Shown: positions 58,563 to 64,000 of the stretch, in pieces | Layout of the letters: every line of letters begins with the position of its first letter | Numbering within the stretch: position 1 is the first letter of the stretch | Assembly (NCBI GenBank): GCA_036245525.1 | Contig: BTPG01000002.1 | Span: forward strand, 166,423,950 to 166,487,949 | Length of the DNA stretch: 64,000 nucleotides | Reading direction: 5' to 3' | From: Semisulcospira habei | Taxonomy: Eukaryota; Mollusca; Gastropoda; Semisulcospiridae | Notes under the pieces: model-generated | Told to the model about the DNA's origin: nothing | What the model saw: the letters and a program-made list of their open reading frames with translations, nothing else | Database searches by the model: none | Program-made: the position numbers and the translations under genes

Positions 58563-58916
58563 AATGCAAAATCCTGCCCTGTACAACACGAGTATTCTTT
58601 CAAAATTGCATGCTTAAAACATGACATAACATGGCGTCCGCATGCCAGTACGTCATAAGACTAACATTTGATTACGTAAAAGATTTCTGCGTATCTGGCT
58701 CGTGCGTTTCTTTTGTCAATAGAGCTATCTGTGTGCGCTCGACAACCTGTCTTAAAATAAGCACTTCAAAAATACCTGCTCAAATTAGTGTCGCCCGCGA
58801 CATAACACGTCGACTTTTGCATAGGCGTTGCATAAATATAGCAACCAACATGAATAAATGCAATAACGCCCGTGCGCACGCACTCACGCACGAACAAACA
58901 CATGCAAGCAAACAAC

Positions 58917-58932
58917 ACACACACACACACAT

Positions 58933-59002
<70 letters not shown>
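58917..59002 (+). repeat. (AC)n microsatellite
   Basis: An AC run with one TG interruption near 58933. Confidence 0.95.
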
Positions 59003-59006
<4 letters not shown>

Positions 59007-59040
59007 AAACCATACACAAAATACTTCAAACAATCAAGGG

Positions 59041-59160
59041 CAGATAGCCCTTAACGAGGCGCAAAAGGCCATCGGGCCGACATCGGCCGCCGTTGGCTCG
59101 CGTAGGGCCGTGCGCGGGCCAACAGCGGCCGGGTGCCAAATCATATTACTGTCTCTATAC
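59041..59160. repeat. Dispersed palindromic repeat related to 55450-55622
   Basis: AGGCGCAAAAGGCCATCGGG..CCGACATCGGCC then GTGCGCGGGCCAACAGCGGC. GC-rich, with internal inverted repeats and no coding frame. Confidence 0.5.
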
Positions 59161-59552
59161 TAGTAATACAAGTAGCGTGAAACCCGCCTTCCCGCACAGC
59201 ACCGATAATTTGATTGAGTGTCGGCCAGAAGAGTGTCTTGTATAATTTATCTGTGCTCTGGTCTGTTATTTTGGGCATTACAGTTCTAGGCCGTAAGGTC
59301 CGAAATCACAGACCTGCACATTTCTGTTTTTGCATCTGCAGCGCACTGATCGCCAAATCTAAAGAGAGAACACATTCGACAGTGGTGCACATTAGCGTAC
59401 ACGAGGTTCAGAAAATATTAGCATGAATCTTGACCAAAATATAATTTTTGCTGACACTTCTAGGACCCAAATAACAAATACCTCGTAATAGGCTGCCTCT
59501 ACAAATTTATTTTATTCTTCCATAATTCAACAGTACTTTGATCGTCCGAACT
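59161..59552 (+). promoter_or_regulatory. Upstream region of the Cys-loop receptor exon
   Basis: AT-richer sequence directly before the receptor ATG. A pyrimidine-rich ATTTATTTTATTCTTCCATAA-type stretch (59508-59526) lies about 30 bases before the ATG. I could not tell a 5' UTR from an intron end here, and no core promoter motif is convincing. Confidence 0.35.
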
Positions 59553-60726
59553 ATGAGAAGGTCAACACACATTTTGCTGTTGGTTTTATTATGCTTCTCG
59601 CACGTGCTCCTTCTGAATGATGAATTAGCATCTGTCTCCGATGCTCCACCAAATGCATCCAACATCAGAAACGGAAGTGAGATTTACAAAGAACTTCTTG
59701 GCAAGTTGCTTGCAGATTACCAGACGGAGGCTCCGCCAAACGCTGACAATCTAGAGGAGGCGGTGTCGGTGTGTGCAGCCCTGTACCTGCAGAGCGTCAC
59801 CCATCTAGACATGAGGCAGCAGATACTGACGATATTCGCCTGGTTCAAGATCACCTGGACTGATCCTCGTCTCTCTTGGAACACAAATCAATACCCCGTG
59901 TCCATGGTCTACCTGCCCGAGGGCCGGGTGTGGCGCCCCATCCTGGCTGTCTACAACTCCCTGCAATCGCGGGACCACCTCATGGATCAGAAGCTGCACG
60001 TGGCGGTCCACCCTGACGGAACTGTGGCCTGGTTTCCCGGCGAGACGCTGGAGCTGAGTTGCACCGTGGACATCCGCCTGTACCCGTTCGACACCCAGAC
60101 GTGCGAGGTGTGGTTGGGATCGTGGACGATGAACGAGCGTCAGATCAACGGCACCCAGGCCAGCGTGCAAGTAGACCTAGGCTTCCGTGAGAACGCCGAG
60201 TGGCAAGTGTCGAGAATGACCTGGGATCGCGTGTCCGCCAGTGAGAACCCCCACGATTCCTACTGGTACTTCCGGTATACCCTCACCCTAAGGCGTAAGT
60301 GGCTCTTCTACGCGCTGAACGTATTGTTTCCTATCCTGCTGGTGTCGGCGCTCAACTGCGTGGTGTTCCTGCTGCCCGTGGACTGTGGCGACAAGATGTC
60401 AGTCAGCATGACTACCTTCCTGACCCTGACCGTCTTCATGACGCTTATCCAGGACATTTTGCCCAGCAACTCTGACGGCATGTGCTATCTGGTGGTGTAT
60501 CTGGCCGTGCAGACTCTCCTCAGCGTCCTGGCTGTCGGCATATCGGCAGGAGTCGTCCGCTACCGCTTTCGATCTGACGTCCGGGACGCGCACGTGTGCA
60601 AGATCGAGAGAACTACGGAACTCAGCGCTGTCTTGGATTCGCGGATAACAAACAGCGAGACTCAAGTTCCTTCAATTCATCATGACAGCCCTCTGTCAGC
60701 CTCCAAAACATCTTCTCTGTGTGCAG
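59553..60726 (+). CDS. Cys-loop ligand-gated ion channel subunit (nicotinic-type), partial
   Basis: ATG at 59553 (an upstream in-frame TTG is not needed) opens 391 codons plus one base. Residues 1-22 look like a signal peptide. The ligand-binding domain has FAWFKITWTDPRLSWN and the signature Cys-loop C170-C184 with 13 residues between (CTVDIRLYPFDTQTC). Loop C (about 226-238) lacks the paired cysteines of alpha-type nicotinic subunits. TM1 is about 250-275, TM2 about 281-303 (after GDK; Leu at the 9' place, L290, and acidic 20'), TM3 about 308-333. The GDK/cation-type TM2 suggests a cation channel. TM4 is missing: the frame meets a strong donor (GCAG|GTGAGT) and TM4 must lie in a later exon not seen by 64000. 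The whole extracellular part in one exon is unusual. Confidence 0.9.
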
Positions 60727-60732
60727 GTGAGT
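60727..60732 (+). promoter_or_regulatory. Splice donor ending the receptor exon
   Basis: GTGCAG followed by GTGAGTTA fits a strong 5' splice site in phase 1. Reading through gives only ELYLIFIWAC and a stop, with no fourth membrane segment of the usual kind, so splicing here is more likely. Confidence 0.7.
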
Positions 60733-61449
60733 TATATCTGATTTTTATCTGGGCCTGTTAGTTGGGTTGGCCATATGCTGTTCGCTCTCTGGCTTGCTTG
60801 CTTGCTGATGTTGGTTGACAGAGCAAATATATCGCGTCCGTAAAAAAACGCACAAACTAGCGACAGACAATATTGAGGGCATTCTTTATAGTGGAACAGA
60901 TAAGTAGCAGAATTGTTCATTTTCGTGTTACAGACATACAATTTGGTACATTGAGAGAATTTCACATGCTGAACAATATTAGAGACAGGGCCACGACGAA
61001 AAATCAATAGCTGCGCAATTTCATACAGTGAACCTGAATGTAGTACTTGGTGTGCCAGCGTAAGCCATCGAGGACACACACAAAAAATAAGGGAACGGAA
61101 CGATCCCCTTACTTTGCAGGATTACGTGACGTGATACAGTGAGGCAATAATAAAAACATAGTCAAAACGTCACTAAAATATCTATGTTGCAAAATATAAA
61201 AATTGTGAAAGTAAAATCTGTCCCGTTGTGTTTGATAAAAGGTTGTCATGGCATCATGACGTGTCCAGTCTGTGAGTACTTCTACATATCCCTAGAGTGC
61301 TCGTACCCATTCTGTGGGGTGAGCGTAAATAAAACTTTTTTTCTGCCTTCTTGAATACATCCATTTCGAGGGTGTTGTTGTTGTTATTGTTTTTCCTTTA
61401 TTTTAACAACAAGTCCAAAGAACGGAGACACTGATGTGTATTTTGAAAA
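60733..61449. other. Probable intron of the receptor gene; no feature seen
   Basis: No coding block with TM4 similarity, repeat match or hairpin was recognised. Confidence 0.45.
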
Positions 61450-61536
61450 AATGAATGAATGAATGCATGCATGCATGCATGTATGCATTCATTCATTCAT
61501 TCATTCATTCATTCATTCATTCATTCATTCATTCAT
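61450..61536 (+). repeat. (TGAA)(TGCA)(TTCA) tetranucleotide tract
   Basis: ATGAATGAATGAATGCATGC passes through (GCAT)n into (ATTC)n, so the tract is self-complementary between its two ends and could fold. Confidence 0.9.
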
Positions 61537-61996
61537 CGGAGCGCACAACGTTTTTCTCCGCAAAGACACGATTTTCTGTACCACTATACGAACAAATATC
61601 ATGTTGTGCCAATTGACCTAATATGCAATATTTTTACTGAACTATGATTTGTCGATTTTGCTGTACAGTCGTAAAAATTTGGTGAAAAGACAAGAGTAAG
61701 CCATTTTCAATATCCTAAATAGAGCCTGGCAGATTTCAATATCGAGGTCAAGCATGCAGACTGCATCTATGCCTGCGCTGTTTCAGGTTTGAAAACTTGT
61801 TGGCCAGTTCACGTGAAAATGATTTATTACTTATTGTGTACCGTGCAAAATGCTGGGGGTTTATTTCCGGGGCCCTCCCGTTTTTCCCCCGAGGTATTCC
61901 TCAACTTGAAGGTGATATAAAGTTTGCTTTCGGGTTGGTGTTTAGCAGGCTTTGTGTATTAGACACTCAGGCTACTTCGTGCCCAAGGGTAATCCC

Positions 61997-61999
<3 letters not shown>
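61537..61999. other. Stretch with no recognised gene
   Basis: No repeat match or coding frame was recognised. Confidence 0.45.
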
Positions 62000-62076
<77 letters not shown>

Positions 62077-62091
62077 CCCCCCCCCCCCCCC
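62000..62091 (+). repeat. (CT)n tract followed by a C run
   Basis: A CT run to about 62074, then ACCCCC with a 16-base C run. Confidence 0.94.
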
Positions 62092-62101
62092 ACAAAAAAA
62101 A

Positions 62102-62160
62102 ACAACTTTATCCTGTAAATAAAACGTTTCATCATCATCATCTCTTTTTCTTTCTCGCCT
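62102..62160 (+). mobile_element. Family A-like LINE tail (A8)
   Basis: TTATCCTGTAAATAAAACG followed by TTTCATCATCATCATCTCTT resembles the A3 tail (AAATAAAGTTTCATCATC). It lies just after a (CT)n tract and is followed by TC-rich sequence. Confidence 0.5.
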
Positions 62161-62819
62161 CACGCACACTAGCTCGAAGACCAAGCGCATACCAAGGAAC
62201 AGCGCTTGGAGTACCTGTTATGTTAAAAACGTGTGAGTGGTGGCGCACAAATACCTGACGAAGGAAGAAAAAAAATAAGGCCTAATATTAATGCTATACT
62301 GTGTTCAAAGCTGTTCTGCTACACCGAAATTCACGGCAACGAGTCCGCGTGCATCTTGCATCATGTGATGATGACGTGACTGGGGATACCTTACTGTTGA
62401 GTAACGATATTTGAGCTCAGGGCATGTTTTTTCGGAATTATTTCTTCTCTTAATATAATTAAATGTAGAAATATACTTAAAAAATAAAATTGAAATCCTT
62501 TTAATTAACATACAGTGCATATTACAGCTGAATACAGGAACAAGGGGATCCCCATAAAACATGGCTGCGACAGTCCTGGTTTCGTCTGCAGACGTACTGG
62601 AAACAAAATGTGCTACAGAAAAATGTCTCCGTCCTCCGGCGGTTTAAAATGAGTGCGCACTGCTCTTATTCATACTAGACTTCATTTTGACATACCCAAA
62701 CCTTTGTTACTCTGAAGAAAATCACATGACTATCTCGTAAACGGCTGATCGTCTATGACTATTAGTAATTTTCTTATTCTTCCCGTAAAGAGCCTTCCCA
62801 AGGAGTACAGTGTTTTCAT
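62161..62819. other. Stretch with no recognised gene
   Basis: AT-rich, no open frame with a known domain. AAGCGCATACCAAGGAACAG near 62182 is similar, reversed, to text near 58440-58462, so it is probably a small dispersed repeat. Confidence 0.45.
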
Positions 62820-63080
62820 ATGTACTGCAAAAATGAGGCGTCAAAGCATGGCCGGACGAGACATCCTTGCGGCAGAAACTCTACGGCGACCTTTCGGACC
62901 TGAAGAGGGCAGCAGCATTCACTAGGGCCACAGGCGTGGGTGTCTAGAGGAAACGATCGAGGAAGAAGAAGGCGTCAAAGGTATTATGAATAAGAACTCT
63001 ATGACGTCATCTCACTGTCGAGTGACGTAAATATTTTCTTGTTACCATCATATATGCTAATGAGGTGGAATCTATTTATA
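62820..63080 (+). repeat. Dispersed repeat G, copy 2, with an insertion
   Basis: It matches 58085-58225 on either side of a 123-bp insertion. Confidence 0.78.
62847..62969 (+). mobile_element. 123-bp retroposed fragment with 11-bp duplication
   Basis: It is flanked by AGGCGTCAAAG at 62836-62846 and 62970-62980. It starts CATGGCCGGACGAGACATCC and ends in GAGGAAGAAGA, a purine tail like those of RTE-type or SINE 3' ends. The other repeat G copy lacks it. Confidence 0.78.
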
Positions 63081-63136
63081 AATAAGATAAAGTAAGTCAA
63101 AGATACCTGGGACATATGAATGCTAAGTACAGGATA

Positions 63137-63736
63137 GAACCAGCTCAACCTCCACCTCGCCTACAACAACCTCCTCAGTCCCTTCCAGTCTGCCTATCGC
63201 AAACATCACAGCACTGAAACAGCCCTTCTACATATCCTAAACGACCTGCTCTTCTCTCTGCCGCCTTCGACACTATAGACCACTCTATACTCCTCCACCG
63301 CCTTCACCACTCCTTCGGCATCACTGGTTCTGCTCACTCCTGGTTTCTCTCCTACCTCTCCGACAGACAGGAGTCCGTCACCATCGACGGAGTCTCCTCC
63401 AACCCAGTCACGCTCTCCTGCGGAGTTCCACAGGGGTCCGTCCTGGGCCCGGCCCTTTTCACACTCTACACCTCTCCCCTGTCCATCATCATCCAGTCTC
63501 ATCACATACACCACCACCTCTACGCTGACGACTCGCAACTACTAGACAAAGACAAACTCGACAACACTCAGTCACTACTGACTCGCACGGCTGACTGCTA
63601 CGAAGACGTGAAAAACTGGATGACAGCAAACAAGCTTAAACTGAACGACGACAAAACGGAAGCCATGCTGGTAGGCACTCGCCAGGAACTTTCCCAGCTC
63701 CCTCCCTCGCTCCACCTTCAACTCGACAGCACCCCC
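63137..63736 (+). pseudogene. L2-like LINE reverse transcriptase fragment
   Basis: It matches the minus-strand copy at 28935-31005: FQSAYRKHHSTETALLHIL, HRLHHSFGITGSAHSWFLS, SCGVPQGSVLGPALFTLYT, LYADDSQLLDKDKLDNTQS and MTANKLKLNDDKTEAM. About 50 bp covering the start of motif A are deleted near 63255, at a CTCT microhomology. The copy is cut at 63736 by another insertion. Confidence 0.85.
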
Positions 63737-63737
63737 T

Positions 63738-64000
63738 GTCACGACACGCCTGACGGAGTCAGGGCGCCGTGGACAATATGAGTGCAGACACTCGAGAAAA
63801 CCCACCCACTCTAAATAACTCACACAACGCCAGTGATAAACAACAAACAAATCCTTTATTACCTACTCTTACTCTAACCCCCACCCCAACCCCCTAACGC
63901 CCCACACACTCACACATACCCACACATGCACTCATAACGTATTAACACTTAAAAAAGATTAACATATAAAAAATGACTAACAAGTGAAAATGACTAACAG
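63738..64000 (+). mobile_element. Start of an insertion in the L2-like copy, possibly an LTR
   Basis: The LINE text GACAGCACCC stops matching its sister (GACGGCACCCACATC near 29630, reversed) and continues TGTCACGACACGCCTGACGG. Starting in TG at the break is what an LTR would do, but no second LTR, primer site or coding sequence lies inside the window. Confidence 0.4.

Noticed and set aside
58327..59047. His/Thr-rich and Val-Cys-rich frames near 58.4-59.0 kb
   Set aside because: They are translations of the CA microsatellites at 58507 and 58917.
59805..60170. Minus-strand 121-codon frame inside the receptor exon
   Set aside because: It is a shadow of the GC-rich receptor coding sequence; the plus strand has clear family signatures.
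60727..60761. Read-through end ELYLIFIWAC as the true C-terminus of the receptor
   Set aside because: It would leave the protein without a fourth membrane segment, and a strong splice donor lies exactly at the change from receptor-like to intron-like sequence.

Overview
The window looks like repeat-dense nuclear DNA from an invertebrate animal, most likely a marine mollusc and probably a gastropod. That is an inference from the kinds of LINEs, SINE-like repeats, TTAA-flanked MITEs, microsatellites and the Cys-loop receptor present; no sequence here fixes the species. There is a 500-base run of N (53325-53824), so this is a scaffold. Nothing prokaryotic, no operon, no CRISPR and no rRNA or tRNA gene was seen. 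Most long open frames are simple-repeat translations or transposon pieces.

Layout. (1) 1-15000 is a tandem pair of related segments, each carrying a tyrosine-recombinase-like gene on the minus strand. The left copy (2350-4740) is broken; the right copy (9614-12238) is open over 874 codons. Because the two segments are homologous, the left one acts as an uninserted reference for elements that jumped into the right one. Several insertions can therefore be delimited to the base, including TTAA-specific palindromic MITEs and elements with 6-bp duplications. (2) 15000-24850 holds microsatellites, GC-rich repeat copies, an open 5'-truncated LINE (A1) and dispersed repeats. (3) 25600-49700 holds a candidate secreted-protein gene: a signal-peptide exon (25611-25689) followed by nine matches to a 30-nt micro-exon. 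Eight have good splice sites, all are phase 1-1, and all are open. Together they encode decapeptides of the form T-T-x-Q-Q-P-P-x-E-Q. The array has been split by LINE insertions (RTE, L2-like, family A) around 26.5-27.4 kb and 28.9-41 kb. (4) 49735-55450 is a nest of LINEs: an L2-like element interrupted by an RTE copy with a perfect 12-bp target duplication and a 711-bp (GATA)n tail, then family-A tails embedded in (TC)n. (5) 55450-64000 is sparser, with a Cys-loop ligand-gated channel subunit exon (59553-60726), more palindromes, a broken L2-like copy and, at the right edge, the start of a further insertion.

How the parts work together. Only two loci look like host genes: the micro-exon gene and the nicotinic-type receptor subunit, both plus strand and both incomplete here (no 3' exon found). 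The intact tyrosine-recombinase-like ORF may be a mobile gene or a domesticated one. The rest is transposon biology. Family A LINEs sit repeatedly in (TC)n tracts. RTE tails end in GATA units. At least four unrelated palindromic MITE groups use TTAA. A common stem sequence centred on GGCGCC is shared between different MITE families.
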